Position numbers and translations under genes: made by a program. DNA of 64,000 bases from Candidatus Brachybacterium merdavium. GTDB lineage: Bacteria > Actinomycetota > Actinomycetes > Actinomycetales > Dermabacteraceae. Below are positions 1 through 8,345 of this stretch, piece by piece. The stretch lies in the NCBI GenBank assembly GCA_019118275.1, contig DWZH01000038.1, forward strand, positions 62,001-126,000, written 5' to 3'. The notes beneath the pieces were generated by a model. That model searched no databases. It was not told the DNA's origin and was given only the letters and a program-made list of their open reading frames with translations. Each line of letters opens with the position of its first letter. Position 1 is the first letter of the stretch.

Positions 1-2
1 CC

Positions 3-1094
3 CGGCACGGACGCCGCAGGGCCCCCCGGAAGCACTCCGCGCTGCGCGGCGCGCTGCCGGTGCTGCTGGTCGTCCTGGTGCTGGTCGGTGCGACCGTCGG
101 CGGGGTGACCGGATATCGCTGGCTGACCTCCAACGTCAGCGTCGAGTCCGAGGAGACCGACTTCCCGGGTCCCGGCCGGGGCGAGGCCGTGGTGGAGGTG
201 GCCTCGGGTGACACCGGCACGGATATCGCTCGCACGCTCGTCGACGAGGGCGTGATCAAAACGGCCCCGCCGTTCGTGACCATCTTCTCCAACACCCCCG
301 AGGCCTCGAACATCGAGCCCGGCATCTACCGCCTCCAGCAGGAGATGCCCGCCGCGGATGCCCTGCAGATGCTCCTGGACCCTTCCAACCTCACCGGTCA
401 TCGCGTGATCGTCCCGGAGGGCCTGCGCGCCGAGCAGATCTGGGAGCTCATGTCCGAGGAGGCCGGGATCCCGGTCGAGGACTTCGAGGAGGCGGCCGTC
501 GACTACACCTCCTTCGGCATCCCCGAGAACGATGCCGACTCCCTCGAGGGCTACCTCTGGCCCGGGCGCTACGACGTTCCCGAGGACGCCACCGCCGAGG
601 ACGTCATCGCCATGATGTGGTCGCGGATGGAGGACGAGCTCACCGCGCGCGAGATCCCCGAGGAGGACTGGCACAGCACGCTGACGCTCGCCTCGCTCGC
701 GGAGCTCGAGGTCCGCAACGAGGAGGACTACGGCAAGGTCGTGCGCACGATCCTCAACCGTCTGGCAGGGGCCGGGGAGGCCGATGGCACCTCCATGCCG
801 CTGCAGTTCGACTCCACGGTCCATTACGTCACCGGCAAGAACGCCAGCGTGGGCACCACCGACGCGGAGCGCGCCACGAAGAGCCCCTACAACACGTACC
901 TCCACACCGGGCTGCCCCCCGGTCCGATCGCCTCGCCCGGGGGAGCGAGCCTGGATGCGGTCCAGGAGCCGCCGGCGGGGGACTGGCTGTACTTCGTGAC
1001 GGTCAACACCGACACCGGGGACACCAAATTCGCCGAGACCTGGGACGAGCACGAGGTCAATGTGCGCGAGTGGCAGGAGTGGGCCGACAGTTGA
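3..1094 (+). CDS. mltG: Endolytic murein transglycosylase MltG, 5' end outside window
   Basis: MltG is a membrane-anchored lytic transglycosylase that cuts nascent peptidoglycan glycan strands and sets their length. The frame is open to the left edge, so the start lies before the window. A basic cytoplasmic stretch is followed by one membrane segment ending near GVTGYRW, then an extracytoplasmic LysM-like part and the YceG catalytic domain. The motif ASLAELE, at about position 690, matches the family ASIVEKE block that carries the catalytic Glu. Conserved LPPGPIASPG sits near position 910. The stop overlaps the aroE start by 4 bp, and mltG-aroE is a common actinobacterial gene order. Confidence 0.93.
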   Translation, partial: RHGRRRAPRKHSALRGALPVLLVVLVLVGATVGGVTGYRWLTSNVSVESEETDFPGPGRGEAVVEVASGDTGTDIARTLVDEGVIKTAPPFVTIFSNTPEASNIEPGIYRLQQEMPAADALQMLLDPSNLTGHRVIVPEGLRAEQIWELMSEEAGIPVEDFEEAAVDYTSFGIPENDADSLEGYLWPGRYDVPEDATAEDVIAMMWSRMEDELTAREIPEEDWHSTLTLASLAELEVRNEEDYGKVVRTILNRLAGAGEADGTSMPLQFDSTVHYVTGKNASVGTTDAERATKSPYNTYLHTGLPPGPIASPGGASLDAVQEPPAGDWLYFVTVNTDTGDTKFAETWDEHEVNVREWQEWADS

Positions 1095-1954
1095 GCACGA
1101 GCACCCCCGCCGCTGAGCGCCGCTTCGCCGTGATCGGCTCCCCGGTCGCCCATTCCCTCTCACCTGTCCTGCACCGGGCCGCCTTCCGGGGGCTCGGCAT
1201 CCACGACGCCTCCTATGAGCGCTTCGAGGTCGCCGCGGGGCAGCTCGAGACCTTCGTGCGCGAGGGCCCTGGCCGGGAACTGCACGGGATGAGCGTGACC
1301 ATGCCGGGCAAGCCCGAGGCCTTCGCCCTGGCCGCAGAGACCGATGACGTCTCTGCCCGGCTGGCCATCTCCAACACCCTGATCCGCCGGGCCGACGGTC
1401 GCTGGCGGGCGGAGAACCATGACGTGCACGGTATCGCTGCCAGCCTGGGCGATCATGGGGTCCACGCGCCCGTGACCGGCGCCGTGCTGGGATCGGGGGC
1501 GACCGCCCTCAGCGCGGTGTCCGCCCTGATCGACCTCGGGGTCTCGCGGATCGCCCTCAGCGCTCGCAGCCCGCACAAGCTCGCTCCGCTGCGTGAGCTC
1601 GCCGCGGCGGCCGAGGTGCCCGTCCAGGTGGTCGACTGGGACAGCTCCTGGCAGTTGCTCTCGGCCGACGCGTTGGTCAGCGCCCTGGCCACCGAGGGCG
1701 CCGAGCAGGTCGCCGCCCGCTGGACCGATCGTTCGGATCTGCCCCGGCCGGGGGTCTTCCTGGATGTGCTGTACGACCCGTGGCCAGCACCGCTGGCACG
1801 CGTGGTCACTGCGCTCGGCGGGGAGGTCGCCGATGGTCTGGAGATGCTCGCGCATCAGGCGGACATGCAGGTCCGGTCCATGCTCGGGGTCGAGTCGGCA
1901 CCGGTCGGGCAGATGCTCGCCGCGGCGCGGCAGGCCGTCTCCGACCGCTCCTGA
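1091..1954 (+). CDS. aroE: Shikimate dehydrogenase
   Basis: AroE reduces 3-dehydroshikimate to shikimate with NADPH in aromatic amino acid synthesis. The protein is about 287 residues, normal for the family. The N-terminal substrate-binding motif GSPVAHSLSPVLH, the block SVTMPGKPEA with the catalytic Lys, and NHDVHG with the paired Asp (usually NTDxxG) are all visible. A Rossmann-type glycine motif GSGATA follows. The TTG at 1091 was chosen because it overlaps the mltG stop (TTGA) and places the conserved N-terminus about 10 residues in. The frame is open further upstream, but only as mltG antiphase. The Thr to His change in NTD is a minor oddity. Confidence 0.92.
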   Translation: MSTSTPAAERRFAVIGSPVAHSLSPVLHRAAFRGLGIHDASYERFEVAAGQLETFVREGPGRELHGMSVTMPGKPEAFALAAETDDVSARLAISNTLIRRADGRWRAENHDVHGIAASLGDHGVHAPVTGAVLGSGATALSAVSALIDLGVSRIALSARSPHKLAPLRELAAAAEVPVQVVDWDSSWQLLSADALVSALATEGAEQVAARWTDRSDLPRPGVFLDVLYDPWPAPLARVVTALGGEVADGLEMLAHQADMQVRSMLGVESAPVGQMLAAARQAVSDRS

Positions 1955-2099
1955 CCGGCGTCGGCGTCGCTACAGCGGCCCGGATCAGGTTGCGTCACGG
2001 GGACGAACGTCCTTGTCCGACAGAGTAAAGCAGTAGTAAAGTCTCGGGCGTGTGCTGACGCACCGTCATCCTTGGCACCCGACCACGAGGAAGTGACCC

Positions 2100-2168
2100 A
2101 TGACCCTGCATCATGTGCGGACGAGCGAGGCCTTCGCCTCCCCTCGTATTCGGCAGGCCCACCCGTGA
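2100..2168 (+). CDS. Possible 22-residue leader peptide
   Basis: A 22-codon frame starts with ATG six bases after a strong ribosome binding site GAGGAAG (2087-2093). It ends in TGA at 2166-2168, overlapping the GTG (2165) of the next gene as GTGA. This layout fits translational coupling. The peptide starts MTLHHVRTSE and contains two adjacent His and several Arg; I see no clear amino acid run that would signal attenuation. It is too short to recognise. Alternatively, the downstream gene begins at TTG 2072 in its own frame and this frame is incidental. Confidence 0.35.
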   Translation: MTLHHVRTSEAFASPRIRQAHP

Positions 2169-2527
2169 TCAGCACTGGCAGCAGGGCGCCGGAACCGGGC
2201 CCCATCCCGGTCCCCGCCACCGTGTCCACGCCACTGCTGCGCCGATGCACGGCCCTGGCCGCGCAGGCCCGGGTCGAGTTGCTCACCGAGTCGCATCGCA
2301 GCGCCACGACCGAGCTCGACGGGGTGCTCCGGGAGATCGAGACCTGGGCCCCCGAGCAGGTTCAGGCACCGGATACCACCATGGTGGCGTTGGCGGCCGC
2401 GGCGCTGCAGGATCTGCGGGAGCGGATGGCACAGGCTCCCACCTCCACGCTCGAAGGTCGCATCAGCCGGGCACTGGACGTGCTGCACGCACTCATGGCC
2501 TCCGCTCCGCTGCGCGCCCTGGCGTGA
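2165..2527 (+). CDS. Unknown protein, helical, 120 residues
   Basis: Not recognised. The N-terminal 25 residues are Pro-rich (PEPGPIPVPA), followed by Ala/Leu-rich amphipathic helices, with no membrane segment or Cys motif. Codon use is like the neighbours. The start is uncertain: GTG 2165 is coupled to the possible leader peptide, while TTG 2072 would give 151 residues but has no clear ribosome binding site. The gene lies between aroE and tRNA-Leu. AT-richer sequence with two AGTAAAG copies at about 2024-2041 precedes it and may hold the promoter. Confidence 0.55.
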   Translation: MISTGSRAPEPGPIPVPATVSTPLLRRCTALAAQARVELLTESHRSATTELDGVLREIETWAPEQVQAPDTTMVALAAAALQDLRERMAQAPTSTLEGRISRALDVLHALMASAPLRALA

Positions 2528-2620
2528 TTGTCCCCACGAACCCGCTGGCCCGGACCGGATCGGCTGCGGGCGGGCGTGGGGTGCGTGCTACTCTTTTCCG
2601 AGTCGCTTCGACGACCACCT

Positions 2621-2706
2621 GTCCGGGTGGCGGAATTGGTAGACGCGCTAGCTTGAGGTGCTAGTGCCCGCTTGAGGGCGTGGGGGTTCAAGTCCCCCCT
2701 CGGACA
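2621..2706 (+). tRNA. tRNA-Leu(GAG)
   Basis: An 86-nt class II tRNA. The acceptor stem GTCCGGG (2621-2627) pairs with CTCGGAC (2699-2705), and the discriminator A is at 2706. The D-arm is GGCGGAATTGGTAGAC. The anticodon stem CTAGC/GCTAG encloses loop TTGAGGT, so the anticodon GAG is at 2655-2657. The long variable arm (GCCCGCTTGAGGGC) is typical of Leu, and the T-arm contains GGTTCAAGTCC. The 3' CCA is not encoded. Confidence 0.97.
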
Positions 2707-2712
2707 CTCTGT

Positions 2713-2728
2713 GATGTCTCAGGACATC
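2713..2728. repeat. Perfect 6-bp inverted repeat just after tRNA-Leu
   Basis: GATGTC and GACATC flank the 4-base loop TCAG, starting 7 bases after the tRNA end. Sequences of this type occur near ends of some actinobacterial insertion sequences; linking it to one here is inference. It is short for a terminator and has no T-run after it. Confidence 0.35.
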
Positions 2729-2938
2729 GTGAACGGGTGAGCTCAGAACGCTTCTTGCTCCGCAAGCCAAGCATGAGAAACACCATGTCGAACTCGCGGG
2801 CCGCTCCTACGGTTCTGCGGACGACTCATAACGGGCATGGTCGTTGCCCGTGAACGGTACTCATCCGCCGTAGAGGGCCACGCCGCTCCGGCCGATTAAG
2901 TCCCTGGAAGTGGTGTGTAGCGCCCCTCCAGTGAGGGA
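2729..2938. other. Gene-free stretch, no feature recognised
   Basis: About 210 bases with lower GC than the surroundings. No frame with family resemblance or good ribosome binding site is seen on either strand. It lies between tRNA-Leu and the decayed hydrolase and is probably degraded sequence. Confidence 0.4.
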
Positions 2939-3103
2939 TCAGGAGACGCCCGCCAGGACAGCTCGATAGATCTCGAGGGCGTCCAGCAGCCGGATGACGT
3001 CATCGGCGAGCCGAAGGGGCCATCGGCATCCGAAGAGCCGCCGTACCCGCGGGCGTCGGGCGCGACCACGGTGCGCTCGGGAGCCTCAGGCCGCGCCACC
3101 GGC
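2939..3103 (-). pseudogene. Alpha/beta hydrolase remnant, frameshifted
   Basis: Minus-strand translation gives ERTVVAPDARGYGGSSDADG, matching the VAPDxRGxGxSS block of alpha/beta hydrolases (haloacetate dehalogenase or esterase type). The next family block, LADDVIRLLDALEIYRAVLAG, is in another frame, so a frameshift lies near 3015. A TGA at 2939-2941 ends it where the nucleophile elbow would follow. Only about 55 residues of a gene normally near 280 codons remain. It abuts the transposase fragment upstream. Confidence 0.6.
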
Positions 3104-3223
3104 TCACCCAACACCCACGGCCAGGTGCCGGCCGAAGAGATCGATCACCTCGGCGTGGTGGGTCTCGCCATGGGTGTTGACCCCCGCGATGGCGTCGAGC
3201 TGCTGATCGGCCACGATGGTCAT
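3104..3223 (-). pseudogene. IS110-type transposase, N-terminal fragment
   Basis: A 39-residue frame begins MTIVADQQLDAIAGVNTHGE and continues THHAEVIDLFGRHLA, then stops. The pattern DAIxGVDTHxxTHHAAVxDxxGRxLA is the DEDD-domain start of IS110-family transposases, including the first catalytic Asp position, which is Asn here (GVNTH). The native ribosome binding site AAGGGA precedes the ATG. The other 300 or more residues are missing. It is a dead remnant, and the catalytic Asp to Asn change also argues against function. Confidence 0.6.
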
Positions 3224-3325
3224 TGCCGTCCCTTCCGCTGAATCGGTGGGGCAGCACGTACCGTCCGCGCGGGCGGAAAAGAACAGTGGCGGGCTTCTGA
3301 TTCAAGCTCCTATGAGGTCACAGAA

Positions 3326-3363
3326 GCCTGTCCGATCGCGTGCGTAGCGATCCCCGAACAGGC
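3326..3363. repeat. Imperfect 38-nt inverted repeat
   Basis: The outer arms GCCTGT/ACAGGC and inner arms GATCGC/GCGATC surround a 6-base loop. It lies about 100 bases beyond the stop of the SNF2 gene, read on the minus strand, so it could be that gene's terminator. No T-run follows. It could also be part of the degraded mobile DNA. Confidence 0.45.
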
Positions 3364-3369
3364 CGACAG

Positions 3370-3391
3370 ATAGCAAACAAATAGCAAACAA
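3370..3391. repeat. Two tandem copies of an 11-bp A-rich repeat
   Basis: The unit ATAGCAAACAA occurs twice without a gap (3370-3380 and 3381-3391). It is strikingly AT-rich for this genome. Function unknown; it sits between the mobile-element remnants and the SNF2 gene. Confidence 0.5.
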
Positions 3392-3460
3392 GACAGCCGA
3401 AGTCCCGGTCGCTTCGTGAGTCAGGCCCACTCGAGGAACCACGTCACACCATCATCATGG

Positions 3461-6400
3461 TCACTCCTGCCGCAGCAGGGCGCGAACGTCGTCAGCGCTG
3501 AGTGCGCTGCTGAAGGCCTGCCCGCCGTCGGTCACGGAGCTCAGCAACTGCGCCTTGCGCTCCTGGAGCGCGAGCACCTTCTCCTCGATCGTGTCCTCGG
3601 CCACCATCCGGTACACCATCACGCGGCGGGTCTGGCCGATGCGGTGAGCGCGGTCGATGGCCTGGGCTTCGACCGCAGGGTTCCACCACGGATCCATCAG
3701 GAACACGTAGTCGGCCTCGGTCAGGGTGAGGCCGAAGCCGCCGGCTTTGAGGCTGATCAGGAAGACCGGGGCGTTTCCGCCGCGGAAGGCTTCGACCGCT
3801 CCGCGGCGCTCGCGCGTGGTGCCATCGAGGTAGGAATACTGGATCCCGCGCTCACGCAGCTCCTCGGCGATCCGGGCCAGATGGGAGGTGAACTGGCTGA
3901 AGACGATCACGCGATGCTGATCGGCCACCACTTCCTCCAGGCTCGCCAGGAGGGCCCGCAGCTTCGAGGACGGCACCTCACGGTGCTCCTCGGCCACGAT
4001 CGCGGGGTCCAGCGCCAGCATCCTCAGCAGCGTCAATGACCGGAACACCACGAAACGATTGCTGTCCATGTCCTCGACCAGGCGCAGCAGCTTCTGCCGC
4101 TCCCGCTGCAGGATCCGGTCGTAGAGCCGCCGGTGGGCCGGCTCCAACGGGACCCGGACCACCTGCTCCTGCTTCTCGGGCAGATCCGAGGCGACCAGCT
4201 CCTTGCTGCGTCGCAGCATGAACGGGCGGATCCGGCGCCGCAGCCGGTCCAGGCGCTCACCGGCGCGGCGGCGTCCGCTGTCGGAGTCGTCGGGCTGTTC
4301 GACCGGCTTGACGTACTCCTCCCGGAAGGTGCGGGGGGAAGGGAACAGACCGGGCACGGTCAGGGCCAGCAGCGACCACAGATCGGTCAGCGAGTTCTCC
4401 AGCGGGGTGCCGGTGATCGCCAGGCGGAAGCGGGTCCGCAGATTCCGGGCCGCCCGGTGTGCCTTGGTCGCCCGGTTCTTCACGAACTGGGCCTCATCCA
4501 GCACCACTCCGTCCCACTCGGGCTCCTGGAACTGCTGGTCATCCAGGCGCAGCACGGTATAGCTGGTGACGACCACGTCAGCGCCGCGCGCGGCCTCGGC
4601 CACGCTCTGCCCGCGCCGGGCGGCGGTGGTGTCGAGCACCCGCAGGTCCAGCCCGGGAGCGAAACGCTCCGCCTCGGCCGCCCAGACCGGCAGCACGGAT
4701 GCCGGGGCGACCACCAGGAAGGGTGGGGCGTCGGGCTCTAAGGACCGAGCGCGAACGATCAGGGCCAGGGTCTGCAGGGTCTTGCCGAGCCCCATGTCAT
4801 CGGCCAGCACCCCGCCCAGTCGGTGGTCGTACAGCAAGCTCAGCCAGGCGTACCCCTCGTGCTGATAGGGCCGCAGCTCAGCCTCCAGGCCCGTCGGCGG
4901 GGCGGGGGAGGGGAGATGCGAGATGCGGCCGAGGGCACCGACGCTCGCGGCCCAGGCCTGCGCCTGCTCGGTGTGCTCGGCGAGGTCCTCGAGCTCCTCC
5001 CACAGCGTGACCTGATGGCGGCTGATGCGCTGGACCTCCGGCTCCCACTCGGCCATGGCCTGCCCTTCGGCGATCAGCTCCCGCAAGGCGTCGAAGGTGG
5101 GGTGGTCCAGCCGGAAGTAGCTGCGGTCGGGCATCAGCACCGCCTCACGTCCCCTCGACAGCGCCGTGAACACGGCGGCGAAGGAGACGGGGACGTCCCC
5201 GAGCGTGATCTCGAACCCGAGGTCGAACCAGTCAGGATCCCGGCGGCCGGGTTCCTCGCGCTGGCGGATCCGCAGCGCCGGGGTCCCGCGCAGCTCGGTG
5301 TGGTCGGGGCGGGTGCCGTGCTCGTGGACCGTGAGGTGTTCGAGCGCCTCGAGCCGGGGGAGGGTCTGGTCGATGAAGACGGCGGCCTCGGCATCGACCA
5401 GCTCCTGCTGATCCGTGCCGTCCCCGCAGGGCCAGAGCTCGCGCACCGCGGCGAGCACCGCGTCCTCGTGGTTCGCGTCCCGTCCCGGGGCGCCGACCGC
5501 CCGGTGCAGGGGCAGGATGCGGGACGGGGCGCTGTAGCGCCAGGACCAGCGCAGCTGGACACCCTGCCCAGGTTTGTGCTCGAGGGACAGCAGCAGCTGC
5601 GGGGGCTGCGGGGCGGGGAACTCGACGGAGCCGTCCTGGCTGGTGACGTCGACCACGTCGCGCATCTGCGGGACCAGGTCGGCGAGGAACTCCGGGGCGT
5701 CGGCGGCGGGGATGCGCAGCGGCTCGGGGCGCTCCATCAGGGTCTGCACGGTCTCGGGCACGGGCTGGGAGGCCGGCAGCAGCTCGAGGGCCACCGTGGT
5801 GGGCCGGGTCCCAGGGACAGCGCGGAAGAAGCCGCCAGGGCCGGTCGGCCGCAGCTCCTCGTGCCTCCTGTCATCGGCCGTCACCTTTGCGGTGACGCGC
5901 AGGTCCTCTCCGTCGGCGTGCACGTCGAGGCGCGCGTGAGCCGGCGGGCCCCAGGTGACGGCCTCGACGCTGCCGGCGCCCACCAAGGGGATCCCGGCCC
6001 GGTCGAGGTCGCGCAAGAGGGCCCAGCCCTCGGCCGAGGTCAGCTCGTCGAGCCGCAGCCGTTCCCCGGGATCGGAGGCGAAGGGCTGACCGGCACGGTG
6101 CAGGCGCACCAGGCGCGTGAGCCACCGGGCCTGCTCCGGCACGAACTCGGAGCCGGCGCTGGAGTACAGGAACCGGTTCCAGCTCAGCCCGCCCTTGATC
6201 CAGTTCTCCCGTTTCCCGGCGCGCAGCGGCCTCAGCACGACGGTCAGCGGCACCCCGCTGCCGAGATCCGCGGGAGCGGCTTGCTCTGCGGCGAGATGGG
6301 AGTAGCCGTGCCAGCGGCGCACCGGCAGCAGCTCCACCCCGATGGCCAGAGACACCGCGTCGGGGCGCGTCTGGCTGCCGAGCAGGGGAGCGAGGGTGCG

Positions 6401-6853
6401 GCGCCACTCGGCCTCGGCGGGGCGCGCAGGCGGAAGCTGCCCCGCCGGAGTCCTCGTGTCCTGTGCGGGCCCCGCCCCGCTCAGGGTCGAGCGCATCGCA
6501 TCCATCGTGGAGCGGTACATCAGCGCCGCCGCGTGCTTGCAGCGGTCCCGCACCGGGCAGGAGCACAGCGACCGCACCGGCAGGAAGCGCCGCACCCCGG
6601 CCGGGCCGGGTCCCGCGCCCACCGGGTCGGCGGACCGCAGGGTGATGCGGGTGCGGTAGGGCACGGTGGAGGTCCCGTGGACGGTGCCGCTCAGGGTTCC
6701 GGCCGCGTCCTCGTCGCCCTCGTCCTCGTCCCAGGTGAGTCCGGAGATCGACCCGTCCCGGCTGTACGGCCTGGCGCGCTGGGCCGCGGCTGAGCCCACA
6801 TGTTGGGTGATGTCCTGCTCGCGCACATAGGGCGGGGTGGCGCGAGCGGTCAT
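3461..6853 (-). CDS. SNF2-family helicase with SWIM zinc finger
   Basis: A large RapA/HepA-like double-stranded DNA translocase of 1130 residues. The N-terminal SWIM zinc site CSCPVRDRCKHA (residues 97-108, CxCx5CxH) is followed by a long family-specific middle region. The SNF2 ATPase starts with GVLADDMGLGKT (about 680-692), has DEAQ near 785 and TGTPLENS near 810. The C-terminal helicase half contains DPWWNPAVEAQAIDRAHRIG (about 1054-1075). Such proteins remodel nucleic acid-protein complexes; the exact bacterial role is unsettled. The ATG at 6853 is divergent from the GPH symporter. No partner genes are adjacent. Confidence 0.93.
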   Translation of the reverse strand: MTARATPPYVREQDITQHVGSAAAQRARPYSRDGSISGLTWDEDEGDEDAAGTLSGTVHGTSTVPYRTRITLRSADPVGAGPGPAGVRRFLPVRSLCSCPVRDRCKHAAALMYRSTMDAMRSTLSGAGPAQDTRTPAGQLPPARPAEAEWRRTLAPLLGSQTRPDAVSLAIGVELLPVRRWHGYSHLAAEQAAPADLGSGVPLTVVLRPLRAGKRENWIKGGLSWNRFLYSSAGSEFVPEQARWLTRLVRLHRAGQPFASDPGERLRLDELTSAEGWALLRDLDRAGIPLVGAGSVEAVTWGPPAHARLDVHADGEDLRVTAKVTADDRRHEELRPTGPGGFFRAVPGTRPTTVALELLPASQPVPETVQTLMERPEPLRIPAADAPEFLADLVPQMRDVVDVTSQDGSVEFPAPQPPQLLLSLEHKPGQGVQLRWSWRYSAPSRILPLHRAVGAPGRDANHEDAVLAAVRELWPCGDGTDQQELVDAEAAVFIDQTLPRLEALEHLTVHEHGTRPDHTELRGTPALRIRQREEPGRRDPDWFDLGFEITLGDVPVSFAAVFTALSRGREAVLMPDRSYFRLDHPTFDALRELIAEGQAMAEWEPEVQRISRHQVTLWEELEDLAEHTEQAQAWAASVGALGRISHLPSPAPPTGLEAELRPYQHEGYAWLSLLYDHRLGGVLADDMGLGKTLQTLALIVRARSLEPDAPPFLVVAPASVLPVWAAEAERFAPGLDLRVLDTTAARRGQSVAEAARGADVVVTSYTVLRLDDQQFQEPEWDGVVLDEAQFVKNRATKAHRAARNLRTRFRLAITGTPLENSLTDLWSLLALTVPGLFPSPRTFREEYVKPVEQPDDSDSGRRRAGERLDRLRRRIRPFMLRRSKELVASDLPEKQEQVVRVPLEPAHRRLYDRILQRERQKLLRLVEDMDSNRFVVFRSLTLLRMLALDPAIVAEEHREVPSSKLRALLASLEEVVADQHRVIVFSQFTSHLARIAEELRERGIQYSYLDGTTRERRGAVEAFRGGNAPVFLISLKAGGFGLTLTEADYVFLMDPWWNPAVEAQAIDRAHRIGQTRRVMVYRMVAEDTIEEKVLALQERKAQLLSSVTDGGQAFSSALSADDVRALLRQE

Positions 6854-6938
6854 GGTCGAATGCTGTCACAGCCACCCGAGAGGGCACGACATCCGGGCTA
6901 GGATGCGGCCCACGCCCCGGTCGACCGAGGAGGGTCAT

Positions 6939-8345
6939 GTGGCCGCAGCCAGCGATGACGCCATACCTGTGAGCTCGCCCCCGACGCAGCTGGCAGGCGG
7001 GGGACGCCCCGGCGCCCGCACCGCGCCGTGGCGCTATGCGATCGGGATGTTCGGCACCTCGGTCCCGATCAACATGATCAAGGGTTCGATCCTGCTGTTC
7101 TATGTCGACATCCTGGGTCTGGACGTGCGCGCCTACGGGATCGTGATGGCGATCTATGCGGTCATCGACGCGATCGACAATCCGGTGCTGGGATACCTCT
7201 CCGACCGCACCCGCAGCCGCTTCGGCCGCCGCCGTCCGTGGCTGCTGCTGGGAGCCCCCCTGCTAGGGGCGAGCATGATCGCGCTGTTCAGCCCGCCCAG
7301 CGGACTCGAGGGGCTCGCACTGGTGCTGTGGTTCGCGGTGTTCGCGATCACCTGCGAACTGTTCGACTCGATGCTCAACGCCAACTACGGGGCGCTGCTG
7401 CCGGAGCTGTTCCCGGCCGAGGAGCGGCGCGCGGTCGCCAACGCGCTGCGCCAGGGCTTCCAGCTGATCGCCATGATCGTCTCCCTGGCCATCACCCCGG
7501 TGCTGACCACCAGCGTGTTCGGCAGCGAGGAGAGCACCGGCGGATTCACGACCACCGCGGTGCTGTACGCGCTGCTCGCGGTCACGGTGATCACCTTCAT
7601 GGCCCTCGGGGTGCGGGAGAACCCCCGTCATTCCACGCGGCAGCGGCCTCGGTTCCTGCGGGGGATGGGCCAGATCCTGAGCAACCCTTCGTTCTGGGCG
7701 GTCGGGCTGACCGGCGCCTGCTACTCGATCGCACTGGCGATCGCGCTCTCGGGCATCCAGCTGTACGTGCGCTACACCCTCGGGCTCCCGGTCGCCTACT
7801 CCTTCTTCCTGCAGGCGGCGGTCATCCTGATCGCCGCCGGGGGACTGGCCCTGTGGTCCCGGATGATCACCCGGATCGGTGCACTGCGCACCTGGCGCAT
7901 CGCGTTCGTGGTGCTCACGGCCAGTTTCGTGGCGATGTTCTTCGCCACCGGCCTGCTCTCCGCGGTCGCAGCGGGCATCGTGATGGGGATGGGCTGGTCG
8001 GGGATGATGGCCACCAACGATCTGGTGGTCGCCCGGGTACTGGACGCCGACGCGGCTCGCACCGGCGAGCACCGCGAGGGGCTGTTCCTGTCCGCTTTCG
8101 GGGTGTTCGGCCGGCTCAACGGCGCGGTCACCGGGCTGGCCCTGGCCTCGCTGGGCGTCTTCTTCGGCTACAACTCGGGGGCGGACCCGGGCAGCCGGCC
8201 CGATCTCGCCTTCCGCGTGTACCTGTGCGCCTATCCCTTCGCGCTGACGCTGATCGGAGCGATCGCCTCCCGATTCATCACGGTCCCCGCCCCGCAGACT
8301 GGCGTGGACACCGCCCCGGGATGCCCACCCCGGGACGGCGCATGA
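6939..8345 (+). CDS. GPH-family cation:sugar symporter
   Basis: A 12-helix transporter of about 468 residues in the glycoside-pentoside-hexuronide (MelB/XylP-like) family, probably importing a sugar or glycoside with Na+ or H+. The family motif AIDNPVLGYLSDRTRSRFGR and the following RRPWLLLGAP are present, as is the amphipathic N-terminus leading into the first helix (IGMFGTSVP). GTG 6939 was chosen for the ribosome binding site GAGGAGGG at 6927-6934; the frame is open further upstream but lacks a site. The stop overlaps the next gene by ATGA, so the three genes 6939-10377 form an operon. The substrate cannot be told from sequence. Confidence 0.85.
   Translation: MAAASDDAIPVSSPPTQLAGGGRPGARTAPWRYAIGMFGTSVPINMIKGSILLFYVDILGLDVRAYGIVMAIYAVIDAIDNPVLGYLSDRTRSRFGRRRPWLLLGAPLLGASMIALFSPPSGLEGLALVLWFAVFAITCELFDSMLNANYGALLPELFPAEERRAVANALRQGFQLIAMIVSLAITPVLTTSVFGSEESTGGFTTTAVLYALLAVTVITFMALGVRENPRHSTRQRPRFLRGMGQILSNPSFWAVGLTGACYSIALAIALSGIQLYVRYTLGLPVAYSFFLQAAVILIAAGGLALWSRMITRIGALRTWRIAFVVLTASFVAMFFATGLLSAVAAGIVMGMGWSGMMATNDLVVARVLDADAARTGEHREGLFLSAFGVFGRLNGAVTGLALASLGVFFGYNSGADPGSRPDLAFRVYLCAYPFALTLIGAIASRFITVPAPQTGVDTAPGCPPRDGA

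Noticed and set aside
4823-6793. Open frame of 656 codons on the plus strand
   Set aside because: Antisense to the SNF2 gene with shadow-type composition.
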